DNA of 64,000 nucleotides from JOPF133 sp052144935. Lineage in GTDB: Bacteria > Acidobacteriota > Terriglobia > Bryobacterales > Bryobacteraceae. Below, piece after piece: positions 8,701 through 16,897 of the stretch. The first letter of the stretch is position 1. Each line of letters starts with the position of its first letter. Position numbers and translations under genes: made by a program. The notes beneath the pieces are model-generated. The model searched no databases, was not told where the DNA came from, and saw only the letters and a list, made by a program, of their open reading frames with translations. Where the stretch lies: assembly GCA_052144935.1 (NCBI GenBank), contig JBKQPR010000362.1, positions 11,434 through 75,433 of the forward strand. The letters run 5' to 3'.

Positions 8701-9960
8701 CTACCGCGCCCCGCGATAACTCCGCGCCAGCTCCATATAAACTCCCAGATCCCGATCCAGGTCCGATTGGGTTCCATCGAAATAGAAGTTACGGATGGGG
8801 ATGCCGCCCAGGTCGCGGCTTACCCTGGGATAGATGGCTTCGCAGACGATGCCGTTCATGCAGGTGAATGGGCTGATGTCGATAATCCCGGCGGCGCCTT
8901 TCCTTGCGAGATAGACCGCCTTGCCCACGTTGAGGACCATTTCGCCGAAGGCGCCTTCGCGCGGGAGATACGGGCGGGCGCACTCCAGGATCTCCAGGAT
9001 GTCCGGCTCTTCTCTCCCCCGAAAATCCTCGGCAAACGGCTCCATCAGAACATGCTCGTCGTGCTTCTGGACGCGCTTGCGGACCCAGGCCCCTAGCGCC
9101 TCCGTCGTCCACATGCGGCCGTGCAGTTCCAGCTTGCGGAACTGCTCGGAAATGGTGTACCAGATCCATTCAACGATGTCGGAAAGCCAGCCTTCGGCGC
9201 CATACTGCTCCAGGCACTCGACCAGATTCTCGTTGGAGAAGGTGTTCAAGCGGCAAAAGATTTCGCCCACAATGCCGATCACCGGCAGGGCCCCGGCGGA
9301 ACCGGGCGAGGGCAGCACGCGCAGTTTCCGGAAGCGGCCGCGCGCGCGCACCATCGCCTCGCGGAGCGCCTGCAACTGCACGCCCGGTTCCACCGGCGTC
9401 TCCTCCAGCGTGCGACAGAGGTCGGCCAGCGAAGCTTCGTGGGCGGATTGCGCATCCCCGCGCGCCGCCTCGTAGGGGCGATACATGAGGAGCAGCTTGC
9501 GCAGCAGGTCGGCGCCCAGCAGGGCGCGCCAGCCGGTGCGCACGAAAGGCTTGGCCAGGCTGCCCAGTCCGGCATACCCGTTGTGGCTGGTGGGCGACAG
9601 GATTTCCACGTCGCCGTACCCGTTGTGGTCCAGCACGTGGCGCAGATAGGGCGCATATTGGCCGAAGCGGCAGGGTCCCTGGGCGGTGGGCATGAAGAGA
9701 GCCACGCGCCGCGGATCGGCGCCAGGCTCCTCCAGCAGCTTCATGAAATCGCCCACCGTCACCTTGGCGGGGTAACATTCGTCGCCCGAGGTGTATCTGG
9801 CGCCTAACTCACGGGTGCGATGATCGGAGGGCGGGGTCGGCCGGGCGTCCAGACCGATGGCGCGGAAGGCAGCAGCGAAAGCGTGCGCGCTGCCCGCCGC
9901 CATAGGTGGGATGTAAATGCGCTTGCCGGCTAGTGGATGGTTGCCGTCGGCTGGTAACAT
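8701..9960 (-). CDS. 2-hydroxyacyl-CoA dehydratase-like protein (COG3581 type)
   Basis: A 419-residue protein of the family found as the last domain of large CoA-dehydratase activase proteins. Cysteines in SGDECYPAK, AQGPCRFGQ, GEIFCRLN and ISPFTCMNGIVCEAIYPR are placed as in the HgdB/BcrB-like dehydratase fold, where they bind a [4Fe-4S] cluster. In the enzyme family the activase donates an electron at low potential, driven by ATP, to a dehydratase or reductase. The substrate of this subfamily is unknown. The gene overlaps the 3' end of the activase gene by 31 bp, which argues for coupled synthesis; in many Firmicutes and archaea the same parts form one polypeptide. Confidence 0.75.
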   Translation of the reverse strand: MLPADGNHPLAGKRIYIPPMAAGSAHAFAAAFRAIGLDARPTPPSDHRTRELGARYTSGDECYPAKVTVGDFMKLLEEPGADPRRVALFMPTAQGPCRFGQYAPYLRHVLDHNGYGDVEILSPTSHNGYAGLGSLAKPFVRTGWRALLGADLLRKLLLMYRPYEAARGDAQSAHEASLADLCRTLEETPVEPGVQLQALREAMVRARGRFRKLRVLPSPGSAGALPVIGIVGEIFCRLNTFSNENLVECLEQYGAEGWLSDIVEWIWYTISEQFRKLELHGRMWTTEALGAWVRKRVQKHDEHVLMEPFAEDFRGREEPDILEILECARPYLPREGAFGEMVLNVGKAVYLARKGAAGIIDISPFTCMNGIVCEAIYPRVSRDLGGIPIRNFYFDGTQSDLDRDLGVYMELARSYRGAR

Positions 9961-12900
9961 CGCAGAATTCCCTTGCTATCGAGATAGGCTTCCGAGCGGG
10001 TCATATATCCCGCGTCGTTGCCGTGGCCATCGAACTGCAACACCAGGAGCGGCGCGCCGGCGGCCTCCCGGGCGAAGTGCTTGATATAGGAATCCGGGCC
10101 GCACTTGAAGTTGGTGATATAAATGAGGTGTAAGTTGGCGCGGCTGGCGGCCACTCGCGCGGCCTCCAGGATCTTGCGCCCCGAGGACCAGAACATATTG
10201 TCGTCGGGCGTGGCTTCCGCCTGTCCGCCGGTCTCCAGGAAATCCAGCGGAATCACGTTGGCGCCGTAGCGATGGCGCAACTTGCGGGGGATGTCGCAGT
10301 TCACGCCGCGGTCGTAGATATTGTAAGGGCGGCCCGCCAGGATGAGGCCGGGTTCGCCGGTCTGCTCCAGGGCCGCCAGGGCGCGGCGTCCGGCCTCCAG
10401 CAAGCGGTCCTGAAACTCGCGTTGCTCCCGGTAGGCCGCCTCCGTGGCCCGGTCGCTGGCCTTGCGCGCCACGCCCAGCCGGCGCATGGTCTCGGCGAGC
10501 GCCTTCTTCACATGCTCGGGGCCGAGCTGAAAATGCATGGTAGGGATCAGAAACCGATGACTATGGGATTCCAGGCCCGGGGCCGCGCGCAGCACCCAGG
10601 GCAGCGTCTGGTTCCAGGGGCAGTAATGCGAGGCGCCAACGCCGGCCGCCTCAGAGTCCGCCATGTTAGGGATCAGGATGTAGTCCACGCCGGCTTCGAT
10701 CAGCGCCTGCACATGGCCATGCGCCACTTGTACGGGGTAACAGGGCTGGGCCACGGCCAGGTCGATTCCCACCGCCGAGATGCGCGGATCGGTGACCGGC
10801 GAGAGCACGGTTTCCATGCCGAGTTCGGCGAAATAGCGGCGCCAGAACGGCAGGCGCTCGATCAGCGACATGGCGCGCGGTAGTCCGATGCGGAACTTCC
10901 TGGGCCCGGCGGAAACATCGGCCGCAAGGGTTTCCAGTAAGCGTTCGCGGTAGGCGAACAGATCCTCGATCACCGGCTTCCGGCCGGTGGCGGATGGCTT
11001 ACGGAACTTATCCGAGCACTTATCGCCCCAGTAACTCTTCTGGCCCTCGATGACAAACTCCTTCATGTCGCAGTAATTCGAGCAGGCTTTGCAGACGAAA
11101 TCGCGTGTGGAGAGGGTCAGCTTTTCAAGATCGTATCCGCGGAAGCGGGTAGCGGCTCCGGTGGCCCGGCGCCACTGGCGCGCGATCAGCGCCATGCCGA
11201 CCGCTCCCATCACGCCGTTGTAAGGCGGCACCGTGATCTTTTTTCCCAGCAAACCGGCGAAGGCGGCGGTTACCGCGTCGTTGTAAGCCGTGCCGCCCTG
11301 CAAGTAAATCACCTTGCCGATCTTACGGCCGCGCACCACACGATTCAGATAATTCAGCGCGATGGAGTAAGCCAGGCCCCCCACCAGGTTGGGGATGGTT
11401 TCGCCCTTGTGCAGCCAGCCGTTGACATCGCGCTCCATGAACACCGTGCAGCGCTCGCCCAAACGCGTGGGGCTGGAGGCCGCCAGCGCCAGACTCGAAA
11501 ACTCGCCCTTGATGGCGATGCCCAGCTTATCGGCCTGCTCCTCCAGGAACGACCCGGTGCCCGCGGCGCAGGCTTCGTTCATCGCGAAATCCACCACCAC
11601 GCCGTTTTCGATGGAGATGAATTTGGAATCCTGACCGCCGATTTCGAAGATCGTATCCACGGGCTCGCCGCCCAGCGTGTTGCTGATGTGGATGGCGCCG
11701 GTCTTGTGGGCGGTGATTTCGTCGTTGACCACGTCGGCGCCCACGAACTCGGCGATCAGCTCGCGGCCCGAGCCGGTGGTGCCCACACCGAGAATCTCGA
11801 CGCGCCGGCCCCACAACCGCTCGACTTCCGAGAGGCCCTGCTGGACGGCTTCGATGGGCCGTCCGGCGGTGCGCAGATAGACGTCGTGCACCACGGCGCC
11901 GGATTCATCCAGCACCGCCAGGTTGGTGGAAACCGAGCCGATATCGAGGCCGAGGTAGGCCGGAATCGTTGACGTGGCGCAGGGGGCGCCCCCTGGGCCC
12001 ATGACGGGCGATTGTGACGGCAGATGGTCCCCGGGGGGAACGTCCCTGGCGCTTTGGCCAGCATTAGCCTGCTCTGCTTCGCACCAACCACTCGCACCGA
12101 GGTCTCCGGAGTGTCCCTGCGCCACATCGGCCGGCGCACTGTGTGCAGTGCCGGATCGCGCGTGTACGCTCGGCTGCGGCGCGAGGCGCACCACGTTTTC
12201 CATGGAGAGCGGGCGGGAGTCTTCGGGGATCGGAATGGAATCGTGCTGGCGCAGCCGGTGAATCTCCAGGATGGATCGCTTGCGGGGATCCTCGGCTTCC
12301 AGAATGGCCGCGCCGATGGCGCCGCACCACGCGTACTCGACGGGCACCAGCAAAGCGGACTCCGCCAGGCCGAAGGCTTCGCGGAGCGCGGCGGTGACGC
12401 CTGCATTTTGCGACACCGCGCCGATCAGCGCCACGGGGGCTTCCACGGGCCGGCCCTTGACGATGGCGCTCTTGTAATTGCGGGCCACGGCATCGCACAG
12501 GCCGCGCAGGATTTCCGCCGGCGAGTAGCCTTTCTGTTGCGCGTGGATCATGTCGCTCTTGGCGAACACCGAGCAGCGGCCGGCGATGCGCGCCGCGCAA
12601 CCGGCGGTCGCGACCACCGAGCCAACCTCTTCCACCGAGTACTGCATGCGTAGCGCCTGCTGATCGAGGAACGAGCCGGTGCCGGCGGCGCACTCGCCGG
12701 AACGGTCGTAATCCACGATGCCGCTCGCGGACAACCGCATGTACTTGGAGCTTTCGCCGCCGATTTCAAAGACCGTGCGGACCTGCGGGTAGAGCGCGCG
12801 AATGGCTCGGGCGATGGCTTTGAACTCGTTTTCGAAAAACAATCCCAGGACCTTGGCGATGGCGCGGCTGCCGGAGCCGGTAACGCGCATGCCCTCGACG

Positions 12901-13136
12901 CGCTCTTCCGGAATGGCGGCGTAAACCTCCTGGAGCAGGTCGTAGGCGGTTTGCACCGGGCTGCCGGCAATACGCCGGTAATCGGAGAGCAGCACGGGGC
13001 GATCGCCCATCGTGGAGAGGCGGAACTCGGGCCGCGTCGAGGCGAGTGCCCGGAGCGCCGGCAGGTCGGCCTCGCCACCCAGGGCGGCCAGCTTCAGACT
13101 GATGGCGCCGATGTCCAGACCCAGATTGATGCCCAT
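9930..13136 (-). CDS. Double BadF/BcrA-type activase with DUF2229 domain
   Basis: About 1068 residues from an ATG at 13136; the open frame continues far upstream, but only through repetitive GC-rich DNA. Domain 1 (about 1-300; GLDIGAISLKL, FEIGGESSKY, ECAAGTGSFLD) and domain 2 (about 390-650; GLDIGSVSTNLAVLD, FEIGGQDSKF, EACAAGTGSFLEEQ) are ASKHA ATPases with the cluster cysteines of activases. The C-terminal DUF2229/COG3580 part has a cysteine motif CKACSNYC and a later DKC. Two ASKHA copies in a chain should act like the activase homodimer, passing electrons to the dehydratase-like partner. The linker (about 300-385) is low in complexity and contains the dispersed GGGGCGCCC motif at 11983-12000. 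A GTG a few codons upstream of 13136 is another possible start. Confidence 0.85.
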   Translation of the reverse strand: MGINLGLDIGAISLKLAALGGEADLPALRALASTRPEFRLSTMGDRPVLLSDYRRIAGSPVQTAYDLLQEVYAAIPEERVEGMRVTGSGSRAIAKVLGLFFENEFKAIARAIRALYPQVRTVFEIGGESSKYMRLSASGIVDYDRSGECAAGTGSFLDQQALRMQYSVEEVGSVVATAGCAARIAGRCSVFAKSDMIHAQQKGYSPAEILRGLCDAVARNYKSAIVKGRPVEAPVALIGAVSQNAGVTAALREAFGLAESALLVPVEYAWCGAIGAAILEAEDPRKRSILEIHRLRQHDSIPIPEDSRPLSMENVVRLAPQPSVHARSGTAHSAPADVAQGHSGDLGASGWCEAEQANAGQSARDVPPGDHLPSQSPVMGPGGAPCATSTIPAYLGLDIGSVSTNLAVLDESGAVVHDVYLRTAGRPIEAVQQGLSEVERLWGRRVEILGVGTTGSGRELIAEFVGADVVNDEITAHKTGAIHISNTLGGEPVDTIFEIGGQDSKFISIENGVVVDFAMNEACAAGTGSFLEEQADKLGIAIKGEFSSLALAASSPTRLGERCTVFMERDVNGWLHKGETIPNLVGGLAYSIALNYLNRVVRGRKIGKVIYLQGGTAYNDAVTAAFAGLLGKKITVPPYNGVMGAVGMALIARQWRRATGAATRFRGYDLEKLTLSTRDFVCKACSNYCDMKEFVIEGQKSYWGDKCSDKFRKPSATGRKPVIEDLFAYRERLLETLAADVSAGPRKFRIGLPRAMSLIERLPFWRRYFAELGMETVLSPVTDPRISAVGIDLAVAQPCYPVQVAHGHVQALIEAGVDYILIPNMADSEAAGVGASHYCPWNQTLPWVLRAAPGLESHSHRFLIPTMHFQLGPEHVKKALAETMRRLGVARKASDRATEAAYREQREFQDRLLEAGRRALAALEQTGEPGLILAGRPYNIYDRGVNCDIPRKLRHRYGANVIPLDFLETGGQAEATPDDNMFWSSGRKILEAARVAASRANLHLIYITNFKCGPDSYIKHFAREAAGAPLLVLQFDGHGNDAGYMTRSEAYLDSKGILRCYQPTATIH

Positions 13137-13531
13137 GATGGCCGATTGTTTCACGGGCGGCGGAAGAATGCAATCAATAAGGTCTGAAATGCCGGAATTG
13201 GGATTGGAAGGCCGGTTAAGGGGCCTGAGCGCCGCATTGCGGGGTGCCCCCTGGGCCGGGCTGTGGAGACGGGTCGGAGCCGCGGGCTGTGGAGGCGGGT
13301 CGGCGCCCGCGGCTGTGGCGGCGCGTTGCGCCCGCGGCTGTGGCGGCGCGTTGCGCCCACAGTTGTGGCGGCGCGTTGCGCCCGCAGTTGTGGCGGCGCG
13401 TTGCGCCCGCTGGATCTGGAGGCGAGTCGGCACCGCGGGCTCGGTGGAGGCGTGTCGGAGACCCCGGCTTCCGAAGGCGGGTTGGCACGGGCCGAGAGGG
13501 CGCCGGGCTCGCGGGCACCCCGCGGTGTTCT
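13137..13531. repeat. Intergenic stretch with ~25-bp GC-rich tandem repeats
   Basis: Between two minus-strand genes. From 13261 to about 13490 there are roughly eight tandem units of 25-26 bp built on CTGTGGCGGCGCGTTGCGCC; unit starts are near 13261, 13287, 13313, 13338, 13363, 13388, 13415 and 13441. The central four are almost identical and the outer ones degenerate. A GGGGTGCCCCCTGGGCCG motif sits at 13241-13258, and similar 18-mers occur elsewhere in the window. The open frames across it translate to Arg/Ala/Pro repeats and are not genes. No spacers, so not CRISPR. Confidence 0.75.
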
Positions 13532-14617
13532 CTACCCGCGCGCGCAGGACTTGTAGATCGCTTCGATCAGTTTCATGTCGCGCAGCCCCTCCTCCCCGGA
13601 GGTCTTCGGTTCGGTGTTGTGGGCGACACACTGGGCCAGGTGATCCGCCTGGCGCGGGAAATGGGCGGGGTCGCGCTCCGCGCTCAGATCGTCGATCGGC
13701 GGCTCGCCCTGGATTTTGGCCGTCAGGTGCTGCCCCTGATAGGTGAACGCCGTATCCATGCGGAGCGTCCCCTTCGTCCCGTAAACGGTATAAGTTCCCG
13801 GCATGCTGGCGCCGTAAGTGGTGGTGCAGGCGGCCACGATTCCAGATGGGAATTTCATAGTCCAGGAGAGGTTCTCTTCGACTTCGTTGAAGCGGCCGTC
13901 CTGGTCGGTCACGGAGCTGTACGCCTTCAACTCGCCAGTGGGTTCCTCGCCGGTCAGGAAGCGGCAGGCGTTCAGGGAATAGATGCCCATATCCATCAGA
14001 GGGCCGCCACCGCCCAACTTGCGCGTGATGCGCCATTCGCCGGGGCGGATGTTGAAGCCGTTGGCGCTTTCGATGGACACGATTTTGCCCAGCTTGCCGC
14101 TGCGCACCAATTCGACAGCGTGCAGATTGGTGGGTTCGAACTGGCAGCGGTAGGCGATCATCAGCTTTCGGTTGGCCTGGCGGCAGGCGTCCACCATGGC
14201 CTGTGCTTCGGCTGCCGTGTTGGACATGGGCTTTTCGCAAAGCACGTGCTTGCCCGCCTTGGCGGCCCGGATGGTGTACTCGGCATGCATGCCGTTGGGC
14301 AGCGCGATGTAGACCGCGTCGATCTGCGGATTGTTGGCGATGGCGTCGTAGTTTTCGTAGCTGTAGATACTGCCGGCCGGCACGCCATATTCGGCGGCCA
14401 TCTTTTCGGCCTTATCGCGATGGCCGCTCACCAGCGCGGTGACGCGGCAGTACTGCGACACCTTGGTGCCCGGCATGAAGTGCTGCATCGAAATACGGCC
14501 CAGCCCGACGATGCAGTATCGGAACGGCCGATCGCCCTCCTGCGCCAGCGCCGGCGCAATCCGTGCGCCCGCGCCCACCGCCGCCAGCCGCGCCAGTTCC
14601 CGGCGGGTAAGTTTCAT
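13532..14617 (-). CDS. Gfo/Idh/MocA oxidoreductase with Tat signal
   Basis: NAD(P)-dependent sugar-type oxidoreductase, about 361 residues. The start at 14617 is chosen because GGAGGGAGGGACC lies just upstream and the protein then opens with a twin-arginine signal (MKLTRREL, then AAVGAG and an Ala-x-Ala site); the longer frame to 14677 has no such support. The Rossmann motif VGLGRISMQHF, the GKHVLCEKP lysine motif and MDMGIYSLNACRFL match the glucose-fructose oxidoreductase branch of the family. The protein should be folded with its cofactor in the cytoplasm and exported to the periplasm. The sugar substrate cannot be read from sequence. It is divergent from the symporter gene across a 474-bp gap. 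Confidence 0.82.
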   Translation of the reverse strand: MKLTRRELARLAAVGAGARIAPALAQEGDRPFRYCIVGLGRISMQHFMPGTKVSQYCRVTALVSGHRDKAEKMAAEYGVPAGSIYSYENYDAIANNPQIDAVYIALPNGMHAEYTIRAAKAGKHVLCEKPMSNTAAEAQAMVDACRQANRKLMIAYRCQFEPTNLHAVELVRSGKLGKIVSIESANGFNIRPGEWRITRKLGGGGPLMDMGIYSLNACRFLTGEEPTGELKAYSSVTDQDGRFNEVEENLSWTMKFPSGIVAACTTTYGASMPGTYTVYGTKGTLRMDTAFTYQGQHLTAKIQGEPPIDDLSAERDPAHFPRQADHLAQCVAHNTEPKTSGEEGLRDMKLIEAIYKSCARG

Positions 14618-15091
14618 GAGGTCCCTCCCTCCAGATGGTCCCGATAGGGCAATTATATAGCTGCGGTACGGGAACATGGCAAGGAAGAATTTTGTCAGAA
14701 ATTGTCAACTCCGCTTAGAGACAGGCGAGGAGCTGCCTTGCGCAGCCCCTCCGCTGCCGGCAGGGGAGGTAGATTCACACCAGCCAGCAGATCGGGATCG
14801 CCGCCAGCGCGGCGCCAGCGGCAGCCCGGCGCCTTCGAAACAACAGCAAACTGAGAATCGACGCGCAACCCGCGGACAGGAGGATCGACCCGGGTTCGGC
14901 CTCTGGGTTGCCCTCAAGAGTGCCTTCCGGCCCGGCCCTGCTGCCCTACGCCCTCCCCGTCAGGATGTTATCGTGATCGGAGCGGCCGATGCCACGTCCT
15001 CCACATCCACGCGAGCTTTTCCGTAGCCATCCCGTGCCGCGCGAACTCATCGACCCACAGCCCCGCCCCGCAGTACCCTACCAGGAGGAAC
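14618..15091. other. Divergent intergenic region, no gene
   Basis: Separates the minus-strand oxidoreductase from the plus-strand symporter. A promoter candidate for the minus-strand gene is listed separately. The part nearer the symporter (14720-15080) is GC-rich and shows no gene or clear promoter; the symporter's ribosome site AGGAGG lies just before 15092. Confidence 0.5.
14652..14682 (-). promoter_or_regulatory. Sigma-70-like promoter of the Tat oxidoreductase
   Basis: On the minus strand a perfect TATAAT (14652-14657) lies 19 bp downstream of TTGCCA (14677-14682), placing transcription start near 14645, about 28 bases before the ATG at 14617 with its strong ribosome site between. The spacer is longer than ideal. 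An additional TTGACA occurs farther upstream near 14702. Confidence 0.45.
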
Positions 15092-16894
15092 ATGCAACTC
15101 CACACCATTGATTGGATCATCGCGCTGGCTTCGGTGGCGATCTGCTTTATCCCGGCGCTGTTCTTCGGCCGACGGTCGGGGAAGAGCACGGCCGAGTTCT
15201 TCGCCTCGGGCCGGTCGGTGCCGTGGTGGCTCGCGGGACTCTCCATGGTGGCCACCACGTTCTCCAGCGATACGCCCAACCTGGTGGCCAACTTCGTGCG
15301 CACCCAGGGCGTCGCGGGCAACTGGCAGTGGTGGGCCTTCACCCTTACGGGCGTGGCCACAGTGTTCTTCTACGCGCGCCTGTGGCGGCGCTCGGGCGTG
15401 CTCACCGACCTGGAGTTTTACGAGCTGCGCTACTCCGGCAAGGCCGCCGGCGCGGTGCGTGGCTTCCGCGCCGTGTATCTGGGACTGCTCTTCAACTGCA
15501 TGATTATGGCCACGGTCAACCTGGCGGCGTGCAAGATCGCGGCGGTCCTGTTCGGCTTCAGCCGCTGGGAAACGCTGCTTGCGGTCGGTCTCCTCAACGT
15601 GGTTTTCGCGGCGCACTCGGGGCTGTGGGGCGTGCTGGTCATCGACATGATCCAGTTCTTCATCAAGATGACGGCGGTGATCGCGGCGGCGTATTTCGCC
15701 GTCACGCTGCCACAGGTGGGCGGTCTTCACGGCCTGGTGGATAAGCTCTCCCACGTGCGCGGGCCGGGCGGTTTGAATTACCTCAACATGCTGCCGGATT
15801 TCACCAACAACTGGGACCTGGCGGTGGCCGTCTTCATCATTCCGATCACCGTGCAGTGGTGGGCGGTCTGGTATCCCGGCGCGGAGCCCGGCGGCGGCAG
15901 CTACATCGCGCAGCGCATGCTGGCGTCGAAATCGGAGAAGGACGCTCTCGGCGGTACCCTGTTCTTCAACGTGGCCCACTACGTTCTGCGGCCGTGGCCG
16001 TGGATCCTGGTGGGGTTGGCCTCGCTGGTGGTCTATCCGCAGCTTTCGGACCTGCGCAACGCCCTGCCCAATCTCGACCCTAGCCTGCTGGGTCACGATA
16101 TCGCCTTTCCCGCCATGCTGCGCTTCCTGCCGGTGGGCTGGATCGGGCTGATGTTGGGCGGGCTGATCGCGGCCAATTCTTCCACCATCCTGACGCATCT
16201 GAACTGGGGCGCGTCGTACCTGGTGCACGATTTCTATCGCCGCTTCATAAACCGCGGCGCGGTCGAGCACCACTACGTGATCGCCGGCCGGGTGGCCACC
16301 ATCATCCTGTTTGTGGCCTCCTCGGCGCTGGTCTTCGCGCTGGATACGGCGCAGGAGGCCTTCAACCTGATCCTGCGGGTGGGCGCCGGCACGGGGCTGC
16401 TCTACCTGGTGCGCTGGTTCTGGTGGCGCGTGACCGCCTGGTGCGAGATCGTGGCTATGATCAGCTCCTTCCTGGTGGCCGTAGCGCTGGAAATCATGCT
16501 CAGGAACGGCGTCGCCATCGGCGCTTCCAAAGGGCTGCTGCTGACCATCGCGGTGACCACCGTCTGCTGGATCGCGACGGCCTACCTGGGGCCGCAGACC
16601 GACCCGAAAGTGCTGATCGAGTTCTATCGCAAAATACACCCGGCCGGGCCGGGATGGGAACCCATCCGCGCCAAGGCAGGGATTTCGGCAGCGCAAGCCG
16701 CGCTCGACGCGGAGACCGGGAACTTCCCACTGTCGCTTCTGGGCTGGGTGGCCGGATGCATCATGATCTGGTCGGCCCTGTTCACGGTTGGCAATTTTCT
16801 GTACGGGCGGTTAGACTACGGCTTTGGATTGCTGGCGGTTTTCGTGGTGACGGCGGTGGTGCTCATCCAGGTGATCCGCCGGCTTTGGAGGTGA
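15092..16894 (+). CDS. Sodium:solute symporter (SSS/SLC5 family)
   Basis: A 600-residue inner-membrane transporter with about 13 predicted helices. The N-terminal part (FFASGRSVPWWLAGLSMVAT followed by TFSSDTPNLVANFVR) is the first core helix region of the SSS family, with the broken helix and the serine/threonine residues that form the sodium site; GLIAANSSTILTHLNWGASYL corresponds to the later sodium-site helix. These carriers use the sodium gradient to take up sugars, sialic acid or similar solutes. AGGAGG precedes the ATG. The stop is only 3 bases before the GH109-like gene, so the two are cotranscribed. Import of an amino sugar or its glycoside is therefore a reasonable inference. Confidence 0.88.
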   Translation: MQLHTIDWIIALASVAICFIPALFFGRRSGKSTAEFFASGRSVPWWLAGLSMVATTFSSDTPNLVANFVRTQGVAGNWQWWAFTLTGVATVFFYARLWRRSGVLTDLEFYELRYSGKAAGAVRGFRAVYLGLLFNCMIMATVNLAACKIAAVLFGFSRWETLLAVGLLNVVFAAHSGLWGVLVIDMIQFFIKMTAVIAAAYFAVTLPQVGGLHGLVDKLSHVRGPGGLNYLNMLPDFTNNWDLAVAVFIIPITVQWWAVWYPGAEPGGGSYIAQRMLASKSEKDALGGTLFFNVAHYVLRPWPWILVGLASLVVYPQLSDLRNALPNLDPSLLGHDIAFPAMLRFLPVGWIGLMLGGLIAANSSTILTHLNWGASYLVHDFYRRFINRGAVEHHYVIAGRVATIILFVASSALVFALDTAQEAFNLILRVGAGTGLLYLVRWFWWRVTAWCEIVAMISSFLVAVALEIMLRNGVAIGASKGLLLTIAVTTVCWIATAYLGPQTDPKVLIEFYRKIHPAGPGWEPIRAKAGISAAQAALDAETGNFPLSLLGWVAGCIMIWSALFTVGNFLYGRLDYGFGLLAVFVVTAVVLIQVIRRLWR

Positions 16895-16897
16895 AGC

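Noticed and set aside
13261..13490. CRISPR-like array
   Set aside because: Units are contiguous with no unique spacers and no cas genes nearby.
13137..14240. Upstream extension of the activase gene
   Set aside because: The open frame continues to 14240 only through the 25-bp tandem repeat and antisense oxidoreductase sequence; the activase fold starts at 13136.
15047..16696. Minus-strand frame of 549 codons
   Set aside because: Antisense to the symporter; His/Gln/Arg-rich without fold.
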